DNA of 64,000 nt from assembly GCF_003610995.1 (NCBI RefSeq), contig NZ_CP032543.1, positions 930,001 to 994,000 on the forward strand. The letters run 5' to 3'. Origin of the DNA: Streptomyces griseus subsp. griseus. Its GTDB lineage: Bacteria; Actinomycetota; Actinomycetes; Streptomycetales; Streptomycetaceae. A model generated the notes under the pieces. That model was not told the DNA's origin, searched no databases, and worked only from the letters and a program-made list of their open reading frames with translations. The translations under genes and the position numbers were made by a program. This document shows positions 50,261 through 63,257 of the stretch, piece after piece; positions within the stretch are counted from its first letter, which is position 1, and each line of letters begins with the position of its first letter.

Positions 50261-50305
50261 GCCGGGCCGGCGGGAGCCTTCGGGTTCCCGCCGGCCCGGC
50301 GTTTC
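50261..50305 (+). terminator. bldD terminator
   Basis: A perfect 15-bp stem, GCCGGGCCGGCGGGA at 50261-50275 pairing with 50286-50300, has a 10-nt loop and is followed by GTTTCT. Flanking GAAAC/GTTTC can extend the base. Confidence 0.8.
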
Positions 50306-50330
50306 TGTCCGTACGGGCGGCGCATACGCC

Positions 50331-50364
50331 GAAGGGCCCACGGTCGGCTGACCGTGGGCCCTTC
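50331..50364 (-). terminator. nusB terminator
   Basis: A perfect 15-bp stem, GAAGGGCCCACGGTC at 50331-50345 pairing with 50350-50364, has a GGCT loop. It is 35 bp beyond the nusB stop on the minus strand and, together with the bldD hairpin, separates convergent transcripts. Confidence 0.8.
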
Positions 50365-50398
50365 GTGGCGTGCGTGGCCGAGCGGCCCGCCTGCGGGG

Positions 50399-50830
50399 CT
50401 ACTGCTCCCGGCGGAGGTTCGGCTTGAGGTCCTTGAAGCGGGCCAGCATGCCGTTCACGAACGACGGGGAGTCGTCGGTGGAGAACTCCTTGGCGAGCTG
50501 GACCGCCTCGTCGATCACCACGGCGTCCGGGGTCTCGTCCATCCAGATCAGCTCGTAGGCTGCGAGCCGGATGATGCTGCGGTCGACGACCGGCATGCGG
50601 TCGATCTCCCAGTCCACGGCATAGGTGACGATGAGGTCGTCGATCCGGTCCGCGTACTGCGCGTACCCCTCGACCAGCTCCATCGTGAATTCGCCGACCG
50701 GCGGCTGACGGTCGTCGGTCCGCGAGTGCCGGACCCAGTCCGCGAGGACGCTCTGCACGGACTCACCGCGCTGGTCCGCCTCGAAGAGGATCTGGAAGGC
50801 GCGCTTGCGGGCCTTGTTCCGGGCAGCCAC
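50399..50830 (-). CDS. nusB: Transcription antitermination factor NusB
   Basis: A 143-residue all-helical NusB. It has the Arg-rich N-terminus ARNKARKRAFQILFEADQRG and the conserved C-terminal segment VVIDEAVQLAKEFSTDDSPS then FVNGMLARF. With NusE/S10 it binds boxA RNA and supports rRNA transcription. GTG at 50830 is only 2 bp after the efp stop, so efp-nusB are coupled. Typical length, no anomalies. Confidence 0.97.
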   Translation of the reverse strand: MAARNKARKRAFQILFEADQRGESVQSVLADWVRHSRTDDRQPPVGEFTMELVEGYAQYADRIDDLIVTYAVDWEIDRMPVVDRSIIRLAAYELIWMDETPDAVVIDEAVQLAKEFSTDDSPSFVNGMLARFKDLKPNLRREQ

Positions 50831-50832
50831 GG

Positions 50833-51399
50833 TTAGCTGTTCACCCGGCCGAGGTAGTCGCCCGTGCGGGTGTCGACCTTGATCTTCTCGCCGGTGGTGA
50901 TGAAGAGCGGCACGCCGATCTCGTAACCGGTCTCCAGGGTGGCCGGCTTGGTGCCACCGGTGGAGCGGTCGCCCTGGACGCCCGGGTCCGTGTGCTGGAT
51001 GGTCAGCTCGACCGCGGCGGGCAGCTCGACGTAGAGCACCTCGCCCTCGTGCTGGGCGACGGAGGCGGTGAAGCCCTCGATCAGGAAGTTGGCGGCGTTG
51101 CCGACGGCCTTGCGGTCGACCATGAGCTGGTCGTACGTGTCCATGTCCATGAACACGAAGTACTCGCCGTCCATGTACGAGAACTGCATGTCGCGGCGGT
51201 CAATGGTGGCCGTATCGACCTTCACACCGGCGTTGAACGTCTTGTCGACGACCTTGCCGGAGAGCACGTTCTTGAGCTTGGTGCGCACGAAGGCGGGGCC
51301 CTTGCCGGGCTTGACGTGCTGGAACTCGACGACGGACCAGAGCTGGCCTCCGTCGAGCTTGAGCACCAGGCCGTTCTTGAGGTCGTTCGTGGAAGCCAC
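50833..51399 (-). CDS. efp: Elongation factor P
   Basis: A 188-residue three-domain EF-P that relieves ribosome stalling at polyproline. The tip loop reads [10 protein letters not shown] (PGKGP at 31-35, Lys33), the palindromic actinobacterial type that was reported to work with an unmodified lysine; no epmA/epmB modification genes are nearby. The C-terminal OB domain ([20 protein letters not shown]) is intact. ATG at 51399. It lies between pepQ and nusB on the minus strand. Confidence 0.97.
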   Translation of the reverse strand: MASTNDLKNGLVLKLDGGQLWSVVEFQHVKPGKGPAFVRTKLKNVLSGKVVDKTFNAGVKVDTATIDRRDMQFSYMDGEYFVFMDMDTYDQLMVDRKAVGNAANFLIEGFTASVAQHEGEVLYVELPAAVELTIQHTDPGVQGDRSTGGTKPATLETGYEIGVPLFITTGEKIKVDTRTGDYLGRVNS

Positions 51400-51449
51400 G
51401 GTTGCGGAATCTCCTGGACTGAAGCTGGTGGAACGACCGGGGATGCGCG

Positions 51450-52556
51450 CTAGAGCGCGAGCAGTTCCTTGGTCGTCATGGTGAGTAGCTCGGGTCCGCC
51501 GTCCGCCTCGGGGCGCACGACGAGCGTGTCATCGATCCGGACACCGCCCCGGCCCGGGAGGTGGACCCCCGGTTCGACGGTGACCGGCACACAAGCGTCC
51601 AGTTTACCCATGGCTGTCGGTGCCAATTGCGGGTCCTCCTCGATTTCGAGCCCCACACCGTGCCCGGTCCTCGGCTGGAGGCCCTCGCCGTACCCCGCGG
51701 CCTCCAGCGGATGGCGGGCCGCACGGTCCACGTCACGGTAGGCGGCGCCCGGTGCCAGGGCTTCTCTGCCTGCCCGCTGAGCGGCGAAAACGAGGTCGTA
51801 GAGGTCGATCTGCCACTGGGCCGGGGCGGTGCCGATGACGAAGGTCCGGCCGATCTCGCAGCGGTAGCCGTGGTAGTCCGCGCCCAGCCGGACGGAGAGG
51901 AAATCCCCCTCCTCGACCCGACGGTCGGAGGGCCGGTGCCGCCCCTGGCCGGAGTTGGGGCCGGTGGCCACGGAGGTGGCGAAGGCGGGGCCGTCGGCCC
52001 CGTGGTCGACCAGGCGGCGCTCCAGCTCCAGCGCGAGATGGCGCTCGGTTCGGCCGACCAGGATCGATTCGAGGAGCTCGCCGAGGGCCTGGTCGGTGAT
52101 CTCCGCCGCGATGCGCAGACAGCCGATCTCCTCCTCGTCCTTGACGATCCGCTGCTGCTCCACGGTGAAGCCCAGGTCGGCCAGCCGGAGGCCCGGTGCG
52201 GCCTTCCCCATGGCGCGGTGCCGGGCCACGGTCAGATCGTGCTCCTCCACGGCGAGCGAGTCCGCGCCCGAAGCGGCGGCCAGCCCGGCGGCCTCGACCA
52301 CCGGGTCCGCGTCCGGGACGGGCAGCACATCGACGCGGAGCGCCTCGTCGGGCCGCCCGTGGCCGGGTTCGCCGACGGGGGCACGGGGGCAGAGCAGAAC
52401 GTCCTCGCCGGGGCCGAGCAGCAGCACGGCGCCGGGTGGCGCTCCGCCCGCGAGATAGCGGACGTTGGCGGGGCGGGAGACCAGGGCGGCCGCGGACCCC
52501 GCGGCGGCGCACCGGTCGCGGAGCAGCCCGCGTCGGACGGCGTGCACCTCAGACAT
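51450..52556 (-). CDS. pepQ: M24-family aminopeptidase P/Xaa-Pro peptidase-like
   Basis: A 368-residue pita-bread metallopeptidase. The metal ligands are in the C-terminal half: [37 protein letters not shown] and [19 protein letters not shown]. The N-terminal creatinase-like domain precedes it. One ligand position, usually D-x-G in the first segment, appears as [10 protein letters not shown], so metal binding may differ from canonical PepP. It cleaves X-Pro peptides, which fits its place beside efp (polyproline synthesis). ATG at 52556. Gene symbol follows common annotation of this slot. Confidence 0.88.
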   Translation of the reverse strand: MSEVHAVRRGLLRDRCAAAGSAAALVSRPANVRYLAGGAPPGAVLLLGPGEDVLLCPRAPVGEPGHGRPDEALRVDVLPVPDADPVVEAAGLAAASGADSLAVEEHDLTVARHRAMGKAAPGLRLADLGFTVEQQRIVKDEEEIGCLRIAAEITDQALGELLESILVGRTERHLALELERRLVDHGADGPAFATSVATGPNSGQGRHRPSDRRVEEGDFLSVRLGADYHGYRCEIGRTFVIGTAPAQWQIDLYDLVFAAQRAGREALAPGAAYRDVDRAARHPLEAAGYGEGLQPRTGHGVGLEIEEDPQLAPTAMGKLDACVPVTVEPGVHLPGRGGVRIDDTLVVRPEADGGPELLTMTTKELLAL

Positions 52557-52685
52557 GCTCCGAGCGTACGAACGAATCCGGCTCCCCGCTCGGCCGGCGC
52601 ATCCGACCGGGGGCCGGGCGCTGCGGCACCCCTTGTATGCGTCCGCGGCGCCCTGTAGGCGGTTGTTTCCCCGGAGAGGCCCGGG

Positions 52686-53564
52686 CTACCAGGTGGGCGG
52701 GGAGGCGATGGAGCGGGCGAGCACGTCGTCGAGGACGCGGGCGGTGGTCTCCACGTCGTACGTCGAGTTGTCGATGATCGGCAGCCCGGAGCCGTACCAG
52801 CCGGCCATCCGGCCGTGGATGCGGGCGACCTCCTCGTCGGAGAGCCTGCGGTTGCCGCTGCGGGCGGCGTTGCGCTCCAGGACGATCTCCAGGCCGGGCA
52901 GCAGCACGACGGGCAGCAGCCCGGGGCCCACATGGCGCTTCCAGCCGCCGAGGCCGACGACCGGGCGGTCGGGGAAGACGGCGTCGTCCAGGATGCAGGA
53001 GATGCCGTTGGCGAGGAAGTTACGGGCGGCGAAGCCGCAGGTGCGGCGGGCCAGGCGGTACTGGGCCTCGGAGTGGTCGTTCCAGCCGGCCTGCGGGTCG
53101 GCGAAGCCGGAGCAGACCCATTCGCGGACGTCGTCCAGGGAGACATGGGCGGTGGGCACCCGGCGGCGGGCTGCCCAGAGCCGGGCCACGGTGGTCTTGC
53201 CTGCGCCCGCCGGGCCGATCAGCAGCACGGCGAGCGTGGCGCCGCCGGTGCCGGGTTCGACGGGGGGCGCGGGCAGCGGCACGGGGCCGCCCGGGGGCAG
53301 CTGGACGTGCCCGGTGGGCTGGCCCCCGGAGGGCGGCGGAGTGGGTCCGGTGCCGCTCCAGCCGTACTGCGCGGCCTGGCCGGGGGCGGGGGGCTGCTGG
53401 GCCTGGGCCGGTGCGTGCGGGGCCTGGCCGGGCGGCGGCGGGGGTATCGGGGGCTGGCCCGGCGGTCCGGGGTGGCCGGGGTGCTGGGCCTGGTGCGACC
53501 AGCCCGCGGGCCCGTTCCCGGGTCCCTGGGGCGGCGGCAGCGGGGCCCCCACTGCGTGCTGCAT
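52686..53564 (-). CDS. P-loop kinase-like ATP-binding protein with Pro/Gln-rich N-terminal tail
   Basis: A 292-residue protein. Residues 1-105 are almost wholly Pro, Gly, Gln and Ala and should be disordered. A zeta-toxin/AAA_33-like P-loop domain follows: Walker A GPAGAGKTT at 117-125, a SLDDVREWVC segment, then ILDDAVFPDRPVVGLGGWKR and a lid-like ERNAARSGNRRLSDEEVARI. The fold suggests phosphotransfer to a small molecule or sugar nucleotide, but no antitoxin gene is adjacent and the family includes benign kinases. ATG at 53564. The substrate is unknown. Confidence 0.8.
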   Translation of the reverse strand: MQHAVGAPLPPPQGPGNGPAGWSHQAQHPGHPGPPGQPPIPPPPPGQAPHAPAQAQQPPAPGQAAQYGWSGTGPTPPPSGGQPTGHVQLPPGGPVPLPAPPVEPGTGGATLAVLLIGPAGAGKTTVARLWAARRRVPTAHVSLDDVREWVCSGFADPQAGWNDHSEAQYRLARRTCGFAARNFLANGISCILDDAVFPDRPVVGLGGWKRHVGPGLLPVVLLPGLEIVLERNAARSGNRRLSDEEVARIHGRMAGWYGSGLPIIDNSTYDVETTARVLDDVLARSIASPPTW

Positions 53565-53659
53565 CCGGTGCCACTCCGTCTCGTAACCGCGACTGACGCT
53601 GATGGGACGGCTACCGTACCTTCCCGGACCGTCTCAGGGTGAACGGCCCGGGAGGCACG

Positions 53660-53677
53660 GGGTGCCCGTGAGCACCC
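53660..53677 (-). terminator. Possible small hairpin after aroQ
   Basis: GGGTGC (53660-53665) and GCACCC (53672-53677) form a 6-bp stem with a 6-nt loop, 9 bp beyond the aroQ stop on the minus strand. The stem is short and there is no T tract, so this is only a candidate. Confidence 0.35.
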
Positions 53678-53685
53678 GGCGGCTG

Positions 53686-56937
<3,252 letters not shown>

Positions 56938-56941
<4 letters not shown>

Positions 56942-56955
56942 AGGTGCTCCCTCAT
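56938..56955 (-). other. Five-codon upstream frame overlapping the aroC start
   Basis: An ATG at 56955 opens a frame of five codons (MREHL) ending in a TGA at 56940-56938 that overlaps the aroC TTG (56941-56939). The aroC Shine-Dalgarno sequence lies inside this small frame. It could couple or dampen aroC initiation, or be chance; no ribosome site of its own was identified. Confidence 0.35.
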
Positions 56956-57034
56956 GCTCGCGCCTGAAAATCCGACGGCACGACCGGGTGCGCGGCCCCG
57001 GCCCGCCGCCGTCGATCCTCCCACGACTGTGCTC

Positions 57035-57067
57035 GGTGTCCGGCCGCCGGTCCAGGAACCGGACACC
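57035..57067 (-). terminator. Hairpin after aroE
   Basis: GGTGTCCGG at 57035-57043 pairs with CCGGACACC at 57059-57067 (9 bp perfect, 15-nt loop), 20 bp beyond the aroE stop on the minus strand and before aroC. Confidence 0.6.
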
Positions 57068-57087
57068 ACTTCATCAGGTCGAACGTG

Positions 57088-57921
57088 TCAGCGGGAGGCG
57101 ATCGCGGCTTCCCCGGCCCGCCGCATGGCCGCCAGCGGGGCCGGGCTCCGGCCCGTCATCCGTTCGACCTGGAGCAGCGCCTGGTGCACGAGGAGGTCCA
57201 GTCCCCCGACGACGGTGCCGCCGCGCGCCGACCAGGCGGCGGCCAGCGGGGTCGGCCACGGGTCGTACAGCACGTCGAAGAGGATGCCCGGATGCCGCGG
57301 TACGTCGGCGGCCACGGAGTCCGTCGTCCCCGCCGGGGTCGTGGCGATGACGAGCGGCGCCTTCAGCGCGCGGGCGCCCTCGGCCCAGTCCGCGACCCTG
57401 ACGTCCACGCCCAGGCGCCGGCCCCAGCCGCGCATCTCGTCGCCGCGTTCCCGGCTGCGTACGTAGGCGGTGACCGGCCCGGCGCAGATCACCGCGAGCG
57501 CGGCGAGGGCGGAGGAGGCGGTGGCGCCGGCGCCGAGGACGGCGGCGGACTCGACCTTCTCGACCCCGCGCTCCCGCAGGGCGGCGATCATGCCGGGGAT
57601 GTCCGTGTTGTCGCCGACCCGTCGGCCGTCCCCGGTGAACACGACCGTGTTGACGGCCTCCACCGAGGCGGCGGTCGGGCTGATCTCGTCCAGCAGCGGG
57701 ATGACCGCCCGCTTGAGCGGCATGGTCAGCGAGAGCCCGGCCCAGGAGCGGTCCAGCCCCTCGATGAAGTCGGGCAGCGCCGCCTCGTCGACCTCGAACC
57801 GGTCGTAGGACCAGTCGTCGAGGCCCAGCTCGGCGTAGGCGGCACGGTGCAGCACCGGGGAGAGGGAGTGGGCGATGGGCGAGCCGAGGACTGCGGCCCG
57901 GCGGGTCTCAACCGATGGCAT
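57088..57921 (-). CDS. aroE: Shikimate dehydrogenase
   Basis: A 277-residue NADPH-dependent enzyme reducing 3-dehydroshikimate. The substrate site VLGSPIAHSLSPVLHRAAY and the catalytic Lys in LSLTMPLKRAVIP are present, as is the Rossmann loop VLGAGATASSALAAL. The ATG at 57921 overlaps the end of mltG by 14 bp and has AAGGAA 7 nt upstream; a longer frame upstream lies inside mltG and is not coding. Overlap with a cell-wall gene and not with other aro genes is the usual streptomycete order. Confidence 0.95.
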   Translation of the reverse strand: MPSVETRRAAVLGSPIAHSLSPVLHRAAYAELGLDDWSYDRFEVDEAALPDFIEGLDRSWAGLSLTMPLKRAVIPLLDEISPTAASVEAVNTVVFTGDGRRVGDNTDIPGMIAALRERGVEKVESAAVLGAGATASSALAALAVICAGPVTAYVRSRERGDEMRGWGRRLGVDVRVADWAEGARALKAPLVIATTPAGTTDSVAADVPRHPGILFDVLYDPWPTPLAAAWSARGGTVVGGLDLLVHQALLQVERMTGRSPAPLAAMRRAGEAAIASR

Positions 57922-59650
57922 CGAACTTTTCCTTGAGCTTGAGGTGCTCGTCGTAGGTCTTGGCGAACTCGGTCTTGTGCTGACCGTCGGTCGCGACGAA
58001 GTACAGCCAGCCGGCCGTCGTGGGGTTGAGCGCCGCGCCGAGCGCATCGGCACCGGGGTTGCTGATGGGGCCCGGGGTGAGGCCCTTCTGCGTATAGGTG
58101 TTGTACGGGTCCTTGTTGCTGAGGATCTCGGACTCGCTGATCTTGATGTTGCTCTGCTTCTTGAGGTAGTTGAACGCCGAGTCGAACTGAAGCAGCTGGT
58201 TCGTCTCGGTATTGGTGGGCTTGAGGCGGTTGTAGACGACTTCGGCCATCTTCCGGAAGTCGTCGTGGGTCTTGCCCTCCACCTGCACCAGGCTCGCGAC
58301 CGTGATGACCTGCCACGGCCCGTCCAGATTGTGCTTCTTGGCGACGGCTTCCAGGTCGAGTTTGTCGTACTCCTTGTTCGCCCGCGTGACCATGCGCTTC
58401 AGCGCGTCCTCGGGCTTCGACCCCTTGGCGACCGGATAGGCCGCCGGGTACAGGAAGCCCTCCAGCGGGTCCTTCACATCCGGGTTGTCGTCGGCCCAGT
58501 CGGGCAGGCCCAGCGACTCCGCCTTGGTCTTGGCGATCTTCGCCGTGGTGCCATTCTCCAGCCCCAGCCGCTCGTCGATCTTGGCGTAGACCGTGACGTT
58601 ACGGGTGCCCTCGGGGATCACGAAGGCGTTCTGGCTCTTGGGGTCGAGCATCAGCTCCACCGCGCTGGCCCCCGACATCTCCTTCTTCAGGAGGTAGACG
58701 CCGGCCTGGATCGACCGGCCCTTGGGGTTGCTGTTCTGCGCGGCGACGAAGGCGTCGGAGGACTTGATGACGCCCTGCTTGCGCAGGATGTTCGCGATGT
58801 CGTAGCCGAGCGCCCCCTCGGGGATCTCGACCTCGACCTGCTCGTCGCTGCCCGATCCGGCGAAGTCGGCCGGGGCGCCGAACTGCTTCTTCCAGTAGGT
58901 GTAGCCGACGTACGACACTCCCCCGAGGCCGCCGACCAGGACCAGGGAGACGACCAGGCAGGCGCAGCCGTTGCGGCTCTTCTTCTTGCCCTTGCCGCCC
59001 CGTCGCTCGCCGTCGCCGCGGTCCCGGCGTGCGGAGCGCGAGGCGTCGTCGTCCGGGTCATCGTCGTCGTCGCGGGGCTCACGGCCGGCGGGCTCGTCGG
59101 CGCCGGTGAAGAAAGGATGCGTCTCTTCCCGCTGCTCGTCCGGATCCCAGTCCGTCGACGGCTTCCGCTGCTGCTCGGGCTCCCGGCGGCCCGGGGGCTG
59201 CGGCGGGGGGTAGGCCTCGGGCGTGCCGTAGTAGTCGTGCGATTCGCCGTAGCCGGCCGGCTGCTGCTGGGCGTAGTACGGGTCCTGGGGCCCGGCCCCG
59301 TACGGCACGGCGGCCTGCTGGCCGGAGTCCCAGCCGCCGTCGTACGGCGGCTGGGCGGGAGACTGCTGGCCGTACGGGTCCTGGTGCTGCGCACCGTACT
59401 GCTGCTGGTGCTGCTGCGGCTGTTCGTACTGCGGGTACTGCTGCTGGTCGTACTGGTGCTGCTGGTACTGCTGGGGGCCCTGATGCTGCTGGTGGTTCTG
59501 GGCGTACGGGTCCTGCGGATAGGACTGCTGCTGGTCGCCGTACTGGCCCTGGCCGTGGGCGGCCTGACGGCCTCCCCATCCCTGGTCCCCGTACAAGGGA
59601 TCCTCGGGATGCCACGGTTCGGAGCCGGGGCCCCGGCCATACTCAGTCAT
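57908..59650 (-). CDS. mltG: Endolytic murein transglycosylase MltG with long Gln-rich cytoplasmic tail
   Basis: A 580-residue YceG/MltG protein that cuts nascent glycan strands at the membrane. Residues 1-225 are cytoplasmic and unusual: Gln/Tyr/Pro/His-rich (about 30-135), then acidic (DDDDDPDDD near 194-202), then a Lys/Arg patch. A transmembrane helix follows at about 228-250, and the extracellular LysM-like and catalytic parts come after. The catalytic region reads VITVASLVQVEGKTHDDFRK; E. coli has VEKE here, so the second Glu is kept and the first is Gln. ATG at 59650. It precedes aroE with a 14-bp overlap. Confidence 0.93.
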   Translation of the reverse strand: MTEYGRGPGSEPWHPEDPLYGDQGWGGRQAAHGQGQYGDQQQSYPQDPYAQNHQQHQGPQQYQQHQYDQQQYPQYEQPQQHQQQYGAQHQDPYGQQSPAQPPYDGGWDSGQQAAVPYGAGPQDPYYAQQQPAGYGESHDYYGTPEAYPPPQPPGRREPEQQRKPSTDWDPDEQREETHPFFTGADEPAGREPRDDDDDPDDDASRSARRDRGDGERRGGKGKKKSRNGCACLVVSLVLVGGLGGVSYVGYTYWKKQFGAPADFAGSGSDEQVEVEIPEGALGYDIANILRKQGVIKSSDAFVAAQNSNPKGRSIQAGVYLLKKEMSGASAVELMLDPKSQNAFVIPEGTRNVTVYAKIDERLGLENGTTAKIAKTKAESLGLPDWADDNPDVKDPLEGFLYPAAYPVAKGSKPEDALKRMVTRANKEYDKLDLEAVAKKHNLDGPWQVITVASLVQVEGKTHDDFRKMAEVVYNRLKPTNTETNQLLQFDSAFNYLKKQSNIKISESEILSNKDPYNTYTQKGLTPGPISNPGADALGAALNPTTAGWLYFVATDGQHKTEFAKTYDEHLKLKEKFDAIG

Positions 59651-59751
59651 CGATCCCCTAGAGCCGCGAGACGACGTTCCGTCTCTTCGCTTCGCTGTGC
59701 GGTGTTTGTTCGAACCACCGACGCATCGCGCGGAACGTTACCGTATCGCGA

Positions 59752-60237
59752 TCAGACAACCACTTCGACGCCCTCGCCCGGGGGATTGCCTGACGCCCGT
59801 TCGGACTCCAGAGCGTTCTGAAGGATCACCACAGCGGCAGCCTGGTCGATGACAGACCGGCCCTTCCTGGACTTCACGCCCGAGGCGCGCATGCCCTGAG
59901 CGGCCGTCACTGTGGTCATCCTCTCGTCCACCAGCCGCACCGGAACGGGGGCGATCGAACGGGCGAACGCCTGGGCGAAGTCGCGGACCTTGGCTGCCGC
60001 CGGGCCTTCCCCGCCACCGAGGGAGCGCGGCAGCCCCAGGATGACCTCGATCGGCTCGTACTCCTCCACTATCTGGCGGAGCCGCCGGTGGGCGGCCGGG
60101 ACATCGCGTCCCGGCACGGTCTCCACCGGCGTGGCCAGAATCCCGTCGGGATCGCACGAGGCGACCCCGATCCGGGCGTCCCCCACATCGACGGCGAGCC
60201 GTCGGCCCCGGCGCATCCGCGTCATCGCGCTCGTCAC
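59752..60237 (-). CDS. ruvX: YqgF/RuvX family protein (Holliday junction resolvase-like)
   Basis: A 161-residue RNase H-fold protein. It is annotated as a putative Holliday junction resolvase; the E. coli homologue acts in pre-16S rRNA 5' processing. Active-site Asp residues are in [16 protein letters not shown], and [10 protein letters not shown] and [10 protein letters not shown] motifs follow. GTG at 60237 overlaps the alaS stop by 4 bp (60234-60237). Both the alaS-ruvX coupling and the following mltG are conserved in actinobacteria. Confidence 0.94.
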   Translation of the reverse strand: MTSAMTRMRRGRRLAVDVGDARIGVASCDPDGILATPVETVPGRDVPAAHRRLRQIVEEYEPIEVILGLPRSLGGGEGPAAAKVRDFAQAFARSIAPVPVRLVDERMTTVTAAQGMRASGVKSRKGRSVIDQAAAVVILQNALESERASGNPPGEGVEVVV

Positions 60238-62903
60238 GCCGTCTCGGTGACGAGGCGTTCGACAGCGGCGACGGCGTCGCCGATGGCGGCCGGGTTCGTG
60301 CCGCCGCCCTGGGCGACGTCGGGCTTGCCGCCGCCACCGCCGCCGAGCGTCTTGGCGGCCGTACGCACCAGGTCACCGGCCTTGAGGCCGCGCTCGCGGG
60401 CGGACTCGTTGGTGGCGATGACGGTGAGCGGGCGGCCGTTGGCCGTGGTGAACAGGGCCACGACGGCCGGGCGGCCGCCCTGGATGCGTCCGCGCACGTC
60501 CAGGACCAGCTTGCGCAGGTCGTCGGCGGAGGTGCCGTCGGGGACCTGGCCGGTGACCAGAGCCACGCCGCGTACGTCCTTGGCGGACTCGACCAGCCCG
60601 GCGGCGGCCGCGAGGACCTTCTCCGCGCGGAACTTCTCGATCTCCTTCTCGGCGTCCTTCAGCTTGCCGAGCATGCCCGCGATCTTCTCCGGAAGCTCCT
60701 CGGGACGGCCCTTGACCAGCTCCTGGAGCTGGGCGACGACGGTGTGTTCACGGGCGAGGAAGTTGTACGCGTCCACACCGACGAGCGCCTCGATACGGCG
60801 TACGCCGGAGCCGATGGAGGACTCGCCGAGCAGCTTGACCAGGCCGAGCTGGGCGGTGTTGTGGACGTGGGTGCCGCCGCACAGCTCCTTGGAGAAGTCG
60901 CCGATGGTGACCACACGGACCCGCTCGCCGTACTTCTCGCCGAACTCGGCGATGGCGCCCTGCTTCTTGGCCTCGTCGATCGACATGACCTCGGCCTGGA
61001 CGTCGAGTTCGCGCGAGAGGACCTCGTTGATCTTCTGCTCCACGTCGGTGAGGACCGTGCCGGGAACGGCGGCGGGCGAACCGAAGTCGAAGCGGAAGCG
61101 GCCCGGCGAGTTCTCGGAGCCGGCCTGGGCGGCCGTCGGGCCGAGCGCGTCGCGCAGCGCCTGGTGGGTGAGGTGGGTGGCGCTGTGGGCGCGGGCGATG
61201 GCCCGGCGGCGGGTGGAGTCGATGGAGGCGAAGACCGGGGCCCCGACGGTCACCTCGCCCACCTGGACGACACCCTTGTGGACGTGGACGCCGGGGACCG
61301 GCTTCTGGACGTCGCGGATCTCGATCACGGCGCCGGTGTCGAGCCGGATGCGGCCGGTGTCGGCGAGCTGGCCGCCGCCCTCGGCGTAGAAGGGGGTGCG
61401 GTCGAGGACGACCTCGACCTCGTCGCCCTCGGTGGCGGCGGGCGAGGGCACCCCGTCGACCAGCAGGCCGACGATGGTGGACTCGCCGGCGGTGGAGGTG
61501 TAGCCGGTGAACTCGGTGGCACCGGAGTTGTCGGCGACCTCGCGGTAGGCGGACAGGTCGGCGTGCCCGGTCTTCTTGGCGCGGGCGTCGGCCTTCGCCT
61601 TGTCGCGCTGCTCCTGCATGAGGCGGCGGAAGCCGTCCTCGTCCACGGAGAGCCCCTGCTCCGCGGCCATCTCCAGGGTCAGGTCGATCGGGAAGCCCCA
61701 GGTGTCGTGGAGCAGGAACGCCTTGTCGCCGGCGATGACCTGGCCGCCGGCGGCCTTGGTCTCGGTGACGGCGGTCTCCAGGATGTTGGTGCCGCCCTTG
61801 AGGGCCTTGAGGAAGGCGGCCTCCTCGGCGAGCGCGACCGTCTCGATGCGCTTGCGGTCGGTGATCAGCTCCGGGTACTGGAGCCCCATCGTGTCGATCA
61901 CGACGTCGACCAGGTCCTTGACGACCGATCCGGTGGCGCCCATCAGCCGCATGTTGCGGATGGCGCGGCGCATGATGCGGCGGAGCACATAGCCGCGGCC
62001 CTCGTTGCCGGGGGTGACGCCGTCGCCGATGAGCATCACCGACGTACGGATGTGGTCGGCGACGACGCGCAGCGAGACGTCGGTGCCCTTTTCGGCGCCG
62101 TAGCGGACGCCGGTCAGCTCGGTGGCCTTGTCCATGACGACGCGCAGGGTGTCGGTCTCGTACATGTTCTGTACGCCCTGGAGGATCATGGCGAGGCGTT
62201 CGAGGCCGAGACCGGTGTCGATGTTCTTCGACGGCAGGTCCCCGAGGATCGGGAAGTCCTCCTTGCCGTCGCCGGCGCCGCGCTCGTACTGCATGAAGAC
62301 CAGGTTCCAGATCTCCACGTAGCGCTCGTCGTTGACGGCGGGGCCGCCCTCGACGCCGAACTCGGGGCCGCGGTCGTAGTTGATCTCGGAGCACGGACCG
62401 CAGGGTCCGGGGACGCCCATGGACCAGAAGTTGTCCTTCTTGCCCAGGCGCTGGATGCGCTCGGCGGGGACGCCGATCTTGTCGCGCCAGATGGCCTCGG
62501 CCTCGTCGTCGTCGAGGTAGACCGTGATCCAGAGCTTCTCGGGGTCGAGACCGTAGCCGCCGTCCTCGACGGAGTTGGTCAGCGCCTCCCAGGCGAGCTG
62601 GATGGCGCCTTCCTTGAAGTAGTCCCCGAAGGAGAAGTTGCCGCACATCTGGAAGAAGGTGCCGTGCCGGGTGGTCTTGCCGACCTCTTCGATGTCCGGC
62701 GTACGCACGCACTTCTGCACGCTGGTGACGCGCGGGGCGGGCGGCTTGACCTCGCCGAGGAAGTACGGCTTGAAGGGGACCATGCCCGCGGGGACCAGCA
62801 GCAGAGTCGGGTCGTCCGCGATGAGCGACGCCGAAGGCACGGCGGTGTGACCGCGCTCCTCGAAGAAGCTCAGCCAGCGGCGGCGGATTTCAGCCGACTC
62901 CAT
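60234..62903 (-). CDS. alaS: Alanyl-tRNA synthetase
   Basis: An 889-residue class II synthetase charging tRNA-Ala. It has the aminoacylation core at the N-terminus ([20 protein letters not shown]), the editing domain with [11 protein letters not shown] and the zinc Cys/His in [12 protein letters not shown], and a C-terminal oligomerisation part with the Gly-rich [18 protein letters not shown] (C-Ala region). All expected domains are complete. ATG at 62903 shares 1 bp with the stop of the preceding gene (TGATG), so it is coupled to it. No T-box leader was seen. Confidence 0.98.
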   Translation of the reverse strand: MESAEIRRRWLSFFEERGHTAVPSASLIADDPTLLLVPAGMVPFKPYFLGEVKPPAPRVTSVQKCVRTPDIEEVGKTTRHGTFFQMCGNFSFGDYFKEGAIQLAWEALTNSVEDGGYGLDPEKLWITVYLDDDEAEAIWRDKIGVPAERIQRLGKKDNFWSMGVPGPCGPCSEINYDRGPEFGVEGGPAVNDERYVEIWNLVFMQYERGAGDGKEDFPILGDLPSKNIDTGLGLERLAMILQGVQNMYETDTLRVVMDKATELTGVRYGAEKGTDVSLRVVADHIRTSVMLIGDGVTPGNEGRGYVLRRIMRRAIRNMRLMGATGSVVKDLVDVVIDTMGLQYPELITDRKRIETVALAEEAAFLKALKGGTNILETAVTETKAAGGQVIAGDKAFLLHDTWGFPIDLTLEMAAEQGLSVDEDGFRRLMQEQRDKAKADARAKKTGHADLSAYREVADNSGATEFTGYTSTAGESTIVGLLVDGVPSPAATEGDEVEVVLDRTPFYAEGGGQLADTGRIRLDTGAVIEIRDVQKPVPGVHVHKGVVQVGEVTVGAPVFASIDSTRRRAIARAHSATHLTHQALRDALGPTAAQAGSENSPGRFRFDFGSPAAVPGTVLTDVEQKINEVLSRELDVQAEVMSIDEAKKQGAIAEFGEKYGERVRVVTIGDFSKELCGGTHVHNTAQLGLVKLLGESSIGSGVRRIEALVGVDAYNFLAREHTVVAQLQELVKGRPEELPEKIAGMLGKLKDAEKEIEKFRAEKVLAAAAGLVESAKDVRGVALVTGQVPDGTSADDLRKLVLDVRGRIQGGRPAVVALFTTANGRPLTVIATNESARERGLKAGDLVRTAAKTLGGGGGGKPDVAQGGGTNPAAIGDAVAAVERLVTETA

Positions 62904-63250
62904 CAGTGGTCCTCATTCCGGTTGTCCGAGTTGTAGGGGAGCTTGCGGTACGTGTTCGGGCGGGCGGCGGGCTCGGCCGCCTCGACGGCGTAGTGCCGCT
63001 GCACGGGGAGGTCGGGGTCGACCGGTGCCTCCAGGCCCAGGGCGCCGCCCAGTTCGGCTTCGCGCCGGACCATTCCCTCGCGGACGTCGAGTGCGAAGTC
63101 CTTGAGCCGGTGGCCGGTCTCGATCGCCTTGTCCGCGGCCTGCACGGCGAGGCTCTCGGGCGTCAGCTGCCTGAGCTTGCGGTTGACCTTGGTGGTGGCC
63201 CACACACCGGCGGCTGCGCCGGTGGTGAACCAGAACATGCGGCGGAACAT
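62903..63250 (-). CDS. Small DUF6167-like protein
   Basis: A 115-residue protein with an N-terminal hydrophobic segment ([20 protein letters not shown]) that could anchor it in the membrane, and a helical basic stretch ([21 protein letters not shown]). It matches the DUF6167-type proteins that precede alaS in Streptomyces. The function is unknown. It overlaps alaS by 1 bp and follows the DUF948 gene by 7 bp, so the three are one transcript. ATG at 63250. Confidence 0.85.
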   Translation of the reverse strand: MFRRMFWFTTGAAAGVWATTKVNRKLRQLTPESLAVQAADKAIETGHRLKDFALDVREGMVRREAELGGALGLEAPVDPDLPVQRHYAVEAAEPAARPNTYRKLPYNSDNRNEDH

Positions 63251-63257
63251 CGCTGGA

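Noticed and set aside
52686..53564. Toxin of a toxin-antitoxin pair
   Set aside because: Zeta-like fold but no small antitoxin gene on either side; pepQ and aroQ are housekeeping neighbours.
60744..62936. A 730-codon plus-strand frame opposite alaS
   Set aside because: Antisense shadow; alaS is complete with all motifs on the other strand.
62904..63257. T-box leader for alaS
   Set aside because: The alaS start overlaps a coding gene by 1 bp, and no specifier or antiterminator motif is present.
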